Assembly (NCBI RefSeq): GCF_001865675.1
Contig: NZ_CP011319.1
Location: forward strand, 1,550,001-1,614,000
Length of the DNA stretch: 64,000 bases
Origin: Janthinobacterium sp. 1_2014MBL_MicDiv
Lineage (GTDB): Bacteria > Pseudomonadota > Gammaproteobacteria > Burkholderiales > Burkholderiaceae_D
Reading direction: 5' to 3'
Positions within the stretch are counted from its first letter, which is position 1. The number at the start of each line of letters is the position of its first letter. The notes under the pieces were generated by a model. The model was not told the origin of the DNA. It did no database searches and was given only the letters and a program-made list of their open reading frames with translations. The position numbers were made by a program, and so were the translations under genes. This document shows positions 40,933 to 48,954 of this stretch, piece after piece.

Positions 40933-41685
40933 ATGACCGTCATGAAATCGATGCTGGCTGCGGCCGTCGCTACCGTTGCCCTGTCCGCCCAGGCGCAAAG
41001 CCTGCCTACCTCCGGCACGCTGGTGGTGGTGCCCGCGAATGGCGAAGTGGTGCATGCGAACGACCAGGTGACCGTCACCCTGGCCATCGAAGAGCAGGAC
41101 AAGGACAAGGCCGCCGCCGCCTCGCGCGTGAACCAGAAGATGAACCAGGGCGTGGCCATCGTCAAGAAAGCCGATCCGCAAGCCGTGCTGAAGACCCAGG
41201 GCTATTACACGTATGCCGTGTACCCGGAAACGGCGCCATTGCCGCCAGGCAGCGTTGCCAAGCCCAAGGTGCCGACGGGCTGGAGAGTGGGGCAATACCT
41301 GCAGGTAACGACGACGAACCTGGCCGCCCTGCCGAAAACCGTGTCCGCGGCGCAAGGCGTGCTGACCCTGAATCGCCTGAACTTCGGCCTGGCGCCCGCC
41401 ACCGTGCGCAAGCTCGATGACCAGCGCATCGCCGCCGCCTATGCCAACCTGCAGCAGCGCGTGGCGGGCATCGCCGGCGCCATGGGCCGCAACGTCAATG
41501 ACGCCGTGATCGATACCATCGATTTCGAAGGTTCGGGCAATTACACGCAACGCGTCAACGTGGCCGGTGCGCGCAACATGAGCGCCGATGCCATGCATTA
41601 CAGCGAGCAAGTGGCCGAACCGAGCTTCGAACCGGGCGAAACGACCCTGAACATGGGGCTGGTGGCCAAGGTCAAGTTCAAATAA
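40933..41685 (+). CDS. Periplasmic SIMPL-domain (DUF541) protein, second of a tandem pair
   Basis: 250 residues, collinear with the previous gene from signal peptide to the last strand (ETTLNMGLVAKVKFK). The main differences lie in the loop after YYTYAVYPE and before the C-terminal strand. AGGAGA precedes the ATG. The two coding sequences are separated by 175 bp with a separate weak TAGAAT box, so they may be expressed independently. A gene duplication is the simplest explanation. Confidence 0.85.
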   Translation: MTVMKSMLAAAVATVALSAQAQSLPTSGTLVVVPANGEVVHANDQVTVTLAIEEQDKDKAAAASRVNQKMNQGVAIVKKADPQAVLKTQGYYTYAVYPETAPLPPGSVAKPKVPTGWRVGQYLQVTTTNLAALPKTVSAAQGVLTLNRLNFGLAPATVRKLDDQRIAAAYANLQQRVAGIAGAMGRNVNDAVIDTIDFEGSGNYTQRVNVAGARNMSADAMHYSEQVAEPSFEPGETTLNMGLVAKVKFK

Positions 41686-41718
41686 GGCTTGATTCGGGAT
41701 CAATATTGCCAGCTTGAC

Positions 41719-41756
41719 GCCGCCGCGCTTTTCTTTGGCGGCGGCTCCTCTATAAT
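41719..41756 (+). promoter_or_regulatory. Hairpin and consensus -10 box before pssA
   Basis: GCCGCCGC / GCGGCGGC (8 bp, 11-base loop) is followed by TCCTC and a perfect TATAAT at 41751, 88 bp before pssA. There is no proper -35 box. The hairpin could end the SIMPL transcript weakly. Confidence 0.4.
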
Positions 41757-41843
41757 GGCAAGATCGGCGCGCGCATGGTGTAATGGCCGTGCGCCCGTCA
41801 TTCTGGCACCGAATCCCCGGCAGTACACAAGATATGGAACAAC

Positions 41844-42695
41844 ATGGCAAACTTCCCCCGTCGTAGAGGCAAGAACGGCACACCCGCAGTCTCCAAAGCG
41901 TCCCGCTTCAGCAAATTCGCGCGCCAGCCGGCCGCCGATGGCACAGGCAAGAAAACCTTGCGCCGCCGCGGCATCTACCTGTTGCCGAACGCCTTCACGA
42001 CGGCAGCCCTGTTCTGCGGCTTCTACGCCATCGTCATGGCCATGAACCAGAAATTCGAACACGCGGCCTGGGCCATCTTCATCGCCATGATCCTCGACGG
42101 CCTCGATGGCCGCATCGCGCGCCTGACGAATACGCAGAGCGAATTTGGCGCCCAGTACGACAGCCTGTCCGACATGGTCTCGTTCGGCGCCGCGCCGGCG
42201 CTGGTGATCTACGAATGGTCGCTGCGCGGCATGGGCAAACTGGGCTGGCTGGCCGCCTTCGTGTATTGCGCCGGCGCCGCCTTGCGCCTGGCCCGCTTCA
42301 ACACGAATATCCAGGTGGTCGACAAGCGCTTCTTCCAGGGCTTGCCCAGCCCGGCGGCGGCGGCCATGGTGGCCGGTTTCATCCTGCTCATGAACGACCT
42401 CGAATTCGCCGGCAACCAGCTGGCCTGGGTATCGTGGACCATCGCCCTGTTCGCGGGCCTGACCATGGTCACCAACGTGCCGTTCTACAGCTTCAAGGAT
42501 GTCAATTTCCGCAAGTCCGTGCCCTTCATCGTGGTGTTCTTGCTGGCATTGTTCTTTGCGCTCATTTCCATCGATCCGCCGAAAGTGCTGTTCCCGATTT
42601 TCGTTGCCTATGGCTTGTCCGGCTACGCCGTATTCTTCTGGCGCATGGCGAAGGGCAAGCCCGTCAGCATCATCCAGACCGACCCGGAGCACTGA
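41844..42695 (+). CDS. pssA: CDP-diacylglycerol-serine O-phosphatidyltransferase
   Basis: 283 residues with about eight membrane segments. The CDP-alcohol phosphotransferase motif DG-x2-AR-x8-G-x3-D-x3-D is complete, in DGLDGRIARL ... FGAQYDSLSD. The N-terminal 45 residues are basic and soluble. It makes phosphatidylserine, the precursor of phosphatidylethanolamine. It lies 48 bp before leuA. In related genomes psd (the decarboxylase) usually precedes pssA next to ilvC; it is absent here. Confidence 0.95.
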   Translation: MANFPRRRGKNGTPAVSKASRFSKFARQPAADGTGKKTLRRRGIYLLPNAFTTAALFCGFYAIVMAMNQKFEHAAWAIFIAMILDGLDGRIARLTNTQSEFGAQYDSLSDMVSFGAAPALVIYEWSLRGMGKLGWLAAFVYCAGAALRLARFNTNIQVVDKRFFQGLPSPAAAAMVAGFILLMNDLEFAGNQLAWVSWTIALFAGLTMVTNVPFYSFKDVNFRKSVPFIVVFLLALFFALISIDPPKVLFPIFVAYGLSGYAVFFWRMAKGKPVSIIQTDPEH

Positions 42696-42743
42696 TACGG
42701 CCGTGGGTCGGTAGCCACTTCTTTCCCTCAGCGAGGAGCAGCC

Positions 42744-44288
42744 ATGAGCACCAGCAACCGACTCATCATCTTTGACACCACCTTGCGCGACGGCGAACAA
42801 TCGCCGGGCGCCTCCATGACGCGCGAGGAAAAGCTGCGCATCGCCAAGCAGCTCGAACGCATGAAGGTCGACGTGATCGAAGCAGGCTTCGCCGCTGCCT
42901 CGCAGGGCGATTTCGAGTCGATACGGGCGATTGCCGGCGCCGTGCGCGAGTCCACCATCTGCTCGTTGTCGCGCGCGAACGACCGCGACATCGCCCGCGC
43001 CGCCGAAGCGCTGGCCCCCGCCGAGCGCAAGCGCATCCACACCTTCATCGCCACCTCGCCGCTGCACATGCAGATGAAGCTGCGCATGACGCCCGAGCAA
43101 GTGCTGCTGCAGGCGCAAAATGCCGTGCGCTACGCGCGCCAGTTCACGGACGATATCGAATTCAGTCCCGAAGACGGCAGCCGCTCGGACGAGGATTTCC
43201 TCTGCAAGGTGCTCGAAGCCGTGATCGCCGAGGGCGCCACCACCATCAACTTCCCCGATACGGTGGGCTACGCCGTGCCGGAAATCTTCGGCAATACCAT
43301 CAAGCGCTTGCGCGAACGCATCCCGAATTCCGATAAGGCCGTCTGGTCTGTCCATTGTCATAACGACCTCGGCCTGGCCGTGGCCAATTCGCTGGCCGGC
43401 GCCATGATAGGCGGCGCGCGCCAGATCGAATGCACGATCAATGGCCTGGGCGAGCGGGCCGGCAATACGGCGCTGGAAGAGGTGGTGATGGCGCTGCGCA
43501 CGCGCGCCGCCTATTACAACTTGACGGTGGGCATCGACACGACGCAGATCGTCGCCGCGTCAAAAATGGTGTCGCAGATCACGGGCTTTGCCGTGCAGCC
43601 GAACAAGGCCGTCGTCGGCGCGAATGCCTTCGCCCACGCATCCGGCATCCACCAGGATGGCATCCTGAAGGCGCGCGAAACGTATGAAATCATGCGCGCC
43701 GAAGACGTGGGCTGGACGGCCAACAAGATCGTCCTCGGTAAATTATCGGGCCGCAATGCCTTCAAGCAGCGCCTGCACGAGCTGGGCATCGCCCTGGAAT
43801 CGGAAGCGGAAGTCAATGCGGCCTTCCTTCGCTTCAAGGAGCTGGCCGACCGCAAATCCGAGATTTTCGACGAAGACATCATGGCCCTCGTCAGCGAGGA
43901 GCAGCAGGCGCAGGAGAGTGAGCACTACCGTTTTATTTCCTTGACGCAGCAATCGACGACGGGCGCCGTGCCGCAGGCGCGCGTGGAATTCCTCGTCGGC
44001 GGCGAACAGCGCTGCTGCGAGGGCAGGGGCGACGGGCCTGTCGACGCCACCGTCAACGCCATCGAAAGCGCGGCCGCCAGCGGCGCCGAGCTGGTCTTGT
44101 TCTCCGTCAATGCCATCAGCACGGGCACGCAGTCGCAGGGCGAAGTGACGATGCGATTGTCCCGCGACGGGCGCATCGTCAATGGCGTGGGCGCCGACCC
44201 CGACATCATCGTCGCCTCGGCCAAGGCGTATTTGTCGGCCTTGAACAAGCTGCATGCGAAGGATGAGCGCATCGATCCCCAGCCGTAA
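42744..44288 (+). CDS. leuA: 2-isopropylmalate synthase
   Basis: 514 residues. The HMGL-like TIM barrel starts IFDTTLRDGEQSPGASM and includes VWSVHCHNDLGLAVANS for metal binding. The later GIHQDGILKARETYE motif follows, and the C-terminal regulatory domain (about 390-510) binds leucine. It commits 2-oxoisovalerate to leucine synthesis, continuing the ilv pathway. AGGAG lies 9 bp upstream. Confidence 0.96.
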   Translation: MSTSNRLIIFDTTLRDGEQSPGASMTREEKLRIAKQLERMKVDVIEAGFAAASQGDFESIRAIAGAVRESTICSLSRANDRDIARAAEALAPAERKRIHTFIATSPLHMQMKLRMTPEQVLLQAQNAVRYARQFTDDIEFSPEDGSRSDEDFLCKVLEAVIAEGATTINFPDTVGYAVPEIFGNTIKRLRERIPNSDKAVWSVHCHNDLGLAVANSLAGAMIGGARQIECTINGLGERAGNTALEEVVMALRTRAAYYNLTVGIDTTQIVAASKMVSQITGFAVQPNKAVVGANAFAHASGIHQDGILKARETYEIMRAEDVGWTANKIVLGKLSGRNAFKQRLHELGIALESEAEVNAAFLRFKELADRKSEIFDEDIMALVSEEQQAQESEHYRFISLTQQSTTGAVPQARVEFLVGGEQRCCEGRGDGPVDATVNAIESAAASGAELVLFSVNAISTGTQSQGEVTMRLSRDGRIVNGVGADPDIIVASAKAYLSALNKLHAKDERIDPQP

Positions 44289-44306
44289 GAGGGGCGCTGG
44301 CAAGCG

Positions 44307-44804
44307 TCACCAGAAGAAGCGCCGCTCTTCCTTGGCCGGATCCGGGCCGTTCATCATCATGCGCACGATGCCGTCGTGGTCGAAATGCACGTGCATCATG
44401 GAATCCCACACGCCCGATTCCTTGTAGCGGTAAGACCAGACGTGCAGTTTCGGCAGCGACAGATACGATGTTTCCGTCGGGCGGCCGAGGATGTGCAGCA
44501 CGTCTTGCTGCGTCGACACGCCCACCTTGATGCGGACGAAGCCCGGCGTGTCGAGAACTTGCTCGTAAGAAATGAGCTTGTCGTCGGGGCCGAAGCGGGC
44601 CATATACGTGTATTGGCCGTACGGACCCGTGGCGTATTCGAGTTCCGCGCCCGTGGGCAGCTGGTAGATGGCTGTCGGCCGGCCCAGGCGGGCCTCGACG
44701 GCGGCGCGCGGCTCGCCCGGCTGCGGCGGCGGGACGTTCCAGCTGGCGCAGCCGGCCAGCGCGGCAAACAGTAGCGGTGTTGCTAATTTGAGCAGTTTTT
44801 TCAT
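44307..44804 (-). CDS. Lipoprotein with BamE/SmpA-like domain
   Basis: 165 residues from the ATG at 44804, with CAGGAG upstream; the frame is open further back but without a ribosome site. Lipobox LAGC is at about 16-19. Two repeats of a BamE-like unit are visible: AAVEARLGRPTAIYQLPTG and STQQDVLHILGRPTETSYL, each with a Gly-Arg-Pro turn. It is likely an outer-membrane lipoprotein; a role in envelope assembly is inferred only from the fold. It converges with leuA. Confidence 0.8.
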   Translation of the reverse strand: MKKLLKLATPLLFAALAGCASWNVPPPQPGEPRAAVEARLGRPTAIYQLPTGAELEYATGPYGQYTYMARFGPDDKLISYEQVLDTPGFVRIKVGVSTQQDVLHILGRPTETSYLSLPKLHVWSYRYKESGVWDSMMHVHFDHDGIVRMMMNGPDPAKEERRFFW

Positions 44805-44989
44805 GGTCGCGCTCCTGAAATGCAGGAAAACCCTATGATGCACCGAGAAAAGCGCGCACGGCAGGATACAGGCGGGCATTTTTCCGATATACTTGCGCGT
44901 CTGGTTGGCAGCATAGGCCAGTATTTTAATAATCGTAGTTCACGGTGGATAGGGTTCAGACTCTGTGCACCGCATGTGAAAGGTTTATC

Positions 44990-45259
44990 ATGACAGTAGA
45001 AAACATCAACAAAGCCGCTATCATCGCGGACAACGCACGTGGTCAAAACGACACCGGCTCCCCTGAAGTGCAAGTTGCACTGCTGACGGCTCGCATCAAC
45101 GAACTGAACGGCCACTTCAAAGCCCACTCGAAAGATCACCACTCCCGCCGCGGCCTGATCATGATGGTCAACCGTCGTAAGAGCCTGTTGTCCTACCTGA
45201 AGGCTAAAGACGCTACCCGTTATCGCGACCTGATCGCTAAACTTGGTCTGCGCAAGTAA
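44990..45259 (+). CDS. rpsO: Ribosomal protein S15
   Basis: 89 residues from MTVENINKAAIIADNAR, family-standard length, with GAAAGG upstream. Signatures include NDTGSPEVQVALLTARI, LNGHFKAHSKDHHSRRGL and YLKAKDATRYRDLIAKLGLRK. S15 binds 16S rRNA early in 30S assembly. A TATACT box at 44888 may be its promoter. It is followed by a terminator and then pnp, the usual pairing. Confidence 0.97.
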   Translation: MTVENINKAAIIADNARGQNDTGSPEVQVALLTARINELNGHFKAHSKDHHSRRGLIMMVNRRKSLLSYLKAKDATRYRDLIAKLGLRK

Positions 45260-45284
45260 TTTTTGCCGTACAAGGTTTATACAG

Positions 45285-45319
45285 AAATGCCTGCGCCAGT
45301 TCGCTGACGCGGGCATTTT
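45285..45319 (+). terminator. Rho-independent terminator after rpsO
   Basis: AAATGCCTGCG pairs with CGCGGGCATTT (11 bp with one G-U), then TT; the T-run is short, so some readthrough into pnp is likely, as in other bacteria. Confidence 0.75.
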
Positions 45320-45492
45320 GTCATTTGAATTCCGGATTTATGTCCGTAAGTGAAGTATTCTCTTACCGATATCATGTTTTAGCAGCAATGTAGCAAAGGT
45401 GGTAACAAGTAAAGGCAGCATTTTTACGCCGCCTGTGGTGAGGTGAACGACAGCCCCTGAAAATCTGTCGGCAATTAGAAAAGGGATACCCC

Positions 45493-47610
45493 ATGTTTAA
45501 CAAAGTTACGAAAACCTTCCAGTACGGTCAACATCAAGTGACCCTGGAAACCGGCGAAATCGCACGTCAGGCATCCGGCGCAGTGCTGGTGTCGATCGAA
45601 GATACCGTCGTTCTGGCAACGGTGGTGGCACGCAAAGATGCCAAGCCAGGCCAGGATTTCTTCCCTTTGACGGTTGATTATGTTGAAAAAACCTATGCTG
45701 CCGGTAAAATCCCGGGCGGTTTTTTCAAGCGCGAAGGCCGTCCTTCCGAAAAAGAAACACTGACATCCCGTCTGATCGACCGTCCTATCCGTCCGCTGTT
45801 CCCGGAAGGCTACCTGAATGAAGTGCAAGTCATCATTCACGTGCTGTCGGTCAACCCGGAAATCGATCCGGACATCGCCGCCATGATCGGCGCTTCGGCT
45901 GCCCTGTGCGTATCGGGCGTGCCTTTCAACGGTCCTATCGGCGCCGCGCGCGTCGGTTACGCCAACGGCCAGTACATCCTGAACCCAACCGTTCAGCAAT
46001 TGAAAACGTCGGAAATGGACCTGGTTGTCGCCGGTACCGAAACGGCCGTGCTGATGGTCGAATCGGAAGCGAAACAGTTGTCCGAAGAAATCATGCTGGG
46101 CGCCGTGGTCTTCGGCCACGACCAGATGAAAGTCGTCATCGACGCGATTCACGACCTCGTGCGTGACGGCGGCAAGCCGGAAGTGGAATGGGCGCCTGCG
46201 CCGAAAAACGAAGCACTGATCGCCCGCGTCGCGCATTTCGCCAACGCCAAGATCAACGATGCATATCAAACCAAGGACAAGCAGGAGCGCACGGCCAAGC
46301 TGAAAGCGGCGACGTCGGAAGTGATCGCCGACCTGAGCGCTGAAGCGGCTGCCGCCGGCGGCGCGTCCATCGACAGCGCCGAAGTGAACAACATCCTGTT
46401 CGACATCGAAGCGAAAATCGTGCGTACGCAGATCCTGGACGGCGAGCCACGCATCGACGGCCGCGACACGCGCACCGTGCGTCCGATCTCGATCCGCACC
46501 AGCGTGCTGCCACGCACCCACGGTTCGGCCCTGTTCACGCGCGGCGAAACGCAGGCGCTGGTCGTGGCGACGTTGGGCACCGCCCGCGACAGCCAGAAGA
46601 TCGATGCGCTGATGGGCGAGTTCACCGATTCGTTCATGCTGCATTACAACATGCCTCCGTTCGCCACCGGCGAAACGGGCCGTGTCGGTACGCCCAAGCG
46701 CCGCGAAATCGGCCACGGCCGCCTGGCCAAGCGCGCGCTGATCGCCGCCCTGCCAGCAGCTGAAGAGTTCAGCTACTCGGTGCGCCTGGTATCGGAAATC
46801 ACGGAATCGAACGGTTCCTCGTCGATGGCTTCCGTCTGCGGCGGCTGCCTGGCACTGATGGACGCCGGCGTGCCGATGAAAGAACACGTGGCCGGTATCG
46901 CCATGGGCCTGATCAAGGAAGGCGGCAAGTTTGCCGTGCTGTCCGACATCCTGGGCGACGAAGATCACCTGGGCGACATGGACTTCAAGGTAGCCGGTAC
47001 CCGCAACGGTATCACGGCGCTGCAGATGGACATCAAGATCATGGGCATCACCAAGGAAATCATGCAAGTGGCACTGGCGCAAGCCAAGGAAGGCCGCGAG
47101 CACATCCTGGGCGAAATGCAAAAAGCCATGCCGCACGTCAAAACCGAACTGTCCGATTTCGCACCGCGTCTGATCACCATCAAGATCAACCCGGAAAAAA
47201 TCCGTGACGTGATCGGCAAGGGCGGCGCCGTGATCCGCGCGCTGACCGAAGAGACGGGCACCCAGATCGACATCAGCGACGAAGGCGTGGTCACCATCGC
47301 TTCCGTTGACGCGCAAGCCGGCCAGGAAGCCAAGCGCCGCATCGAGGAGCTGACCGCTTCCGTCGAAGTGGGCAAGACCTACGAAGGCACCGTGCTGAAA
47401 CTGCTGGACTTCGGCGCCATCGTGCAAGTCATGCCAGGCAAGGATGGCTTGCTGCACATCAGCCAGATCGCCAACGAGCGCGTCAACGCCGTGGCCGACT
47501 ACCTGAAAGAAGGCCAGCTGGTCCGCGTCAAGGTTCTGGAAACGGACGACCGCGGCCGCCTGAAGCTGTCGATGAAAGCTGCTGAAGGCAACGAAGCGCC
47601 AGCCGCCTAA
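45493..47610 (+). CDS. pnp: Polynucleotide phosphorylase
   Basis: 705 residues: two RNase PH domains (about 10-220 and 310-540) joined by a helical domain, then KH (about 555-615, IRDVIGKGGAVIRAL) and S1 (about 620-690, GKTYEGTVLKLLDFGAIV). Active-site GETQALV and GSSSMAS blocks are present. It degrades RNA 3' to 5' with phosphate as part of the degradosome. The 170-bp leader after the rpsO terminator has no gene. AAGGG precedes the ATG. Confidence 0.97.
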   Translation: MFNKVTKTFQYGQHQVTLETGEIARQASGAVLVSIEDTVVLATVVARKDAKPGQDFFPLTVDYVEKTYAAGKIPGGFFKREGRPSEKETLTSRLIDRPIRPLFPEGYLNEVQVIIHVLSVNPEIDPDIAAMIGASAALCVSGVPFNGPIGAARVGYANGQYILNPTVQQLKTSEMDLVVAGTETAVLMVESEAKQLSEEIMLGAVVFGHDQMKVVIDAIHDLVRDGGKPEVEWAPAPKNEALIARVAHFANAKINDAYQTKDKQERTAKLKAATSEVIADLSAEAAAAGGASIDSAEVNNILFDIEAKIVRTQILDGEPRIDGRDTRTVRPISIRTSVLPRTHGSALFTRGETQALVVATLGTARDSQKIDALMGEFTDSFMLHYNMPPFATGETGRVGTPKRREIGHGRLAKRALIAALPAAEEFSYSVRLVSEITESNGSSSMASVCGGCLALMDAGVPMKEHVAGIAMGLIKEGGKFAVLSDILGDEDHLGDMDFKVAGTRNGITALQMDIKIMGITKEIMQVALAQAKEGREHILGEMQKAMPHVKTELSDFAPRLITIKINPEKIRDVIGKGGAVIRALTEETGTQIDISDEGVVTIASVDAQAGQEAKRRIEELTASVEVGKTYEGTVLKLLDFGAIVQVMPGKDGLLHISQIANERVNAVADYLKEGQLVRVKVLETDDRGRLKLSMKAAEGNEAPAA

Positions 47611-47652
47611 TGTCGTTCAGCTGTGCCTGAAGGCGGCTCCGGCCGCCTGATC

Positions 47653-47687
47653 AAAAACCGCCAGTGCGCAAGCCTGGCGGTTTTTTT
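47653..47687 (+). terminator. Rho-independent terminator after pnp
   Basis: AAAAACCGCCAG / CTGGCGGTTTTT around a 9-base loop, ending in seven Ts. Confidence 0.92.
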
Positions 47688-47832
47688 GCATCTTGTTTGC
47701 GCTGCATCGAAGGCGCGCACTGGCCGGCGCGGCTATCCGCGCCGGCCTTGATGCAGCTCGCATTGGCCTGTCTTGCTCCTTGTAGATTCGGTACGGTTCT
47801 TTCCCCGTTCGCTACTATCAAGGAGATGCAGC

Positions 47833-48528
47833 ATGCTGAAACCTTACTGGCTGGCCGCCGCGGTCCTGATCGCGCTTGCCCCCGGCGCCTGGGCGCAGGC
47901 CGACGACAACCCGACGCCGGTGCCGCTGCCGATCCCGCTGGCGGCCGCCACCCCGGCCATGCCGGCGCAGGACATCGACGCCTTGCGCGCCGTGCATGCG
48001 CGCGAAATCAATGACCTCAGCACTTTCAAGACGATGGGCTTGCAGCGCCAGGCCATCGATCCCTACCTGGACAGCGCGGAAGGGCGGCAGTTCCTGCGCG
48101 AACTGAGCGCGGCCGACCCGGCGGCGCCGGCGGAAACCATCTATGCGCGGGCGCTCGAGCAGCTCGCTTCCGGCGCCACCGTGCCGACCTTGCAGCCGAT
48201 GGCGGCCGCCCTCGTGAAAATCGTGCCGCAGGGCCAGAACGTATCGCCGTATTCGCCGTATTTCACCACCAGCGCGCAATTGCAGCTCGCTTCGGGCCGC
48301 TGCGCCAGCCTGGCGGACTGCTTCGGCTTGCCCTTGAAGAGCGAAGCACCGCTGTATGATGTGTATCAAATCATGCCCAAGGGCACCGTCAACGTGTTCA
48401 TCAGCGAAGTGGCGCCGACGCAGGAGCTGGGCGGCCTGGTGCGGCGCAAGGGCGGGGCGCAGCAGTACTTGTTGCCCAACCGAAGCCTGTGGTCGGCGCC
48501 CGTGCTGATCGGCACCATCAAGAACTGA
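47833..48528 (+). CDS. Exported protein of unknown function
   Basis: 231 residues with AAGGAG 8 bp before the ATG. A signal peptide ends at GAWAQ (about 22), then a short Pro-rich stretch. No known domain was recognised. Features include a helical N-terminal half, a Cys pair (RCASLADCFG) that may form a disulfide in the periplasm, and a basic C-terminal end with QQYLLPNRSLWSAP. It is followed after 9 bp by a small gene, with which it probably forms an operon. Function cannot be assigned. Confidence 0.75.
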   Translation: MLKPYWLAAAVLIALAPGAWAQADDNPTPVPLPIPLAAATPAMPAQDIDALRAVHAREINDLSTFKTMGLQRQAIDPYLDSAEGRQFLRELSAADPAAPAETIYARALEQLASGATVPTLQPMAAALVKIVPQGQNVSPYSPYFTTSAQLQLASGRCASLADCFGLPLKSEAPLYDVYQIMPKGTVNVFISEVAPTQELGGLVRRKGGAQQYLLPNRSLWSAPVLIGTIKN

Positions 48529-48537
48529 GGAGGGAAT

Positions 48538-48834
48538 ATGGACCAGTCGCGCTTGCAGGTGCTTGCCGCCGAACTCGATCAATTGCTGGCGCGCCTGGCG
48601 CCTGCCGATGCGGAGGTGGAGGCGCTGCGCGCTGCGCTGGCCCCGCTGCTGGCGCAGGCGCTGGCTGGCAGCCTGGCCACGCCGCTCGAGTGGGGAGAGA
48701 TCCCCGGCGGGCGCTGGTTCAGCGAAGGCGGCTTGCGCCGGTATGCCGACCTCGAACAGGCCTTCGCGCGCTTTCGCATCGCGGCGACGGGCGGCGAGTC
48801 GCCGGCCCTGCGCAAGCTTCGCGGCGACATTTGA
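48538..48834 (+). CDS. Small cytoplasmic protein of unknown function
   Basis: 98 residues, excellent ribosome site (GAGGAGGG). The N-terminal half is a Leu/Ala-rich amphipathic helix (LAAELDQLLARLAPADAEVEA), followed by a short globular part with EWGEIPGGRWFSEGGLRRYADLEQAF. No signal peptide, no membrane segment. Co-transcribed with the exported protein before it. Not recognised. Confidence 0.7.
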   Translation: MDQSRLQVLAAELDQLLARLAPADAEVEALRAALAPLLAQALAGSLATPLEWGEIPGGRWFSEGGLRRYADLEQAFARFRIAATGGESPALRKLRGDI

Positions 48835-48954
48835 TTGATATATGGTATCAATTGTTGTTTATGGGTAATTGAGAGTCGGTATTGCTTGACGACAAAATCT
48901 TATTCCCCGACCATGGCGCATCCTTCCCCTTTCCTCTTTCTTATCGGGTGCACC

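Noticed and set aside
45475..47457. 660-codon frame on the - strand opposite pnp
   Set aside because: Antisense shadow; pnp is complete and well supported on the + strand.
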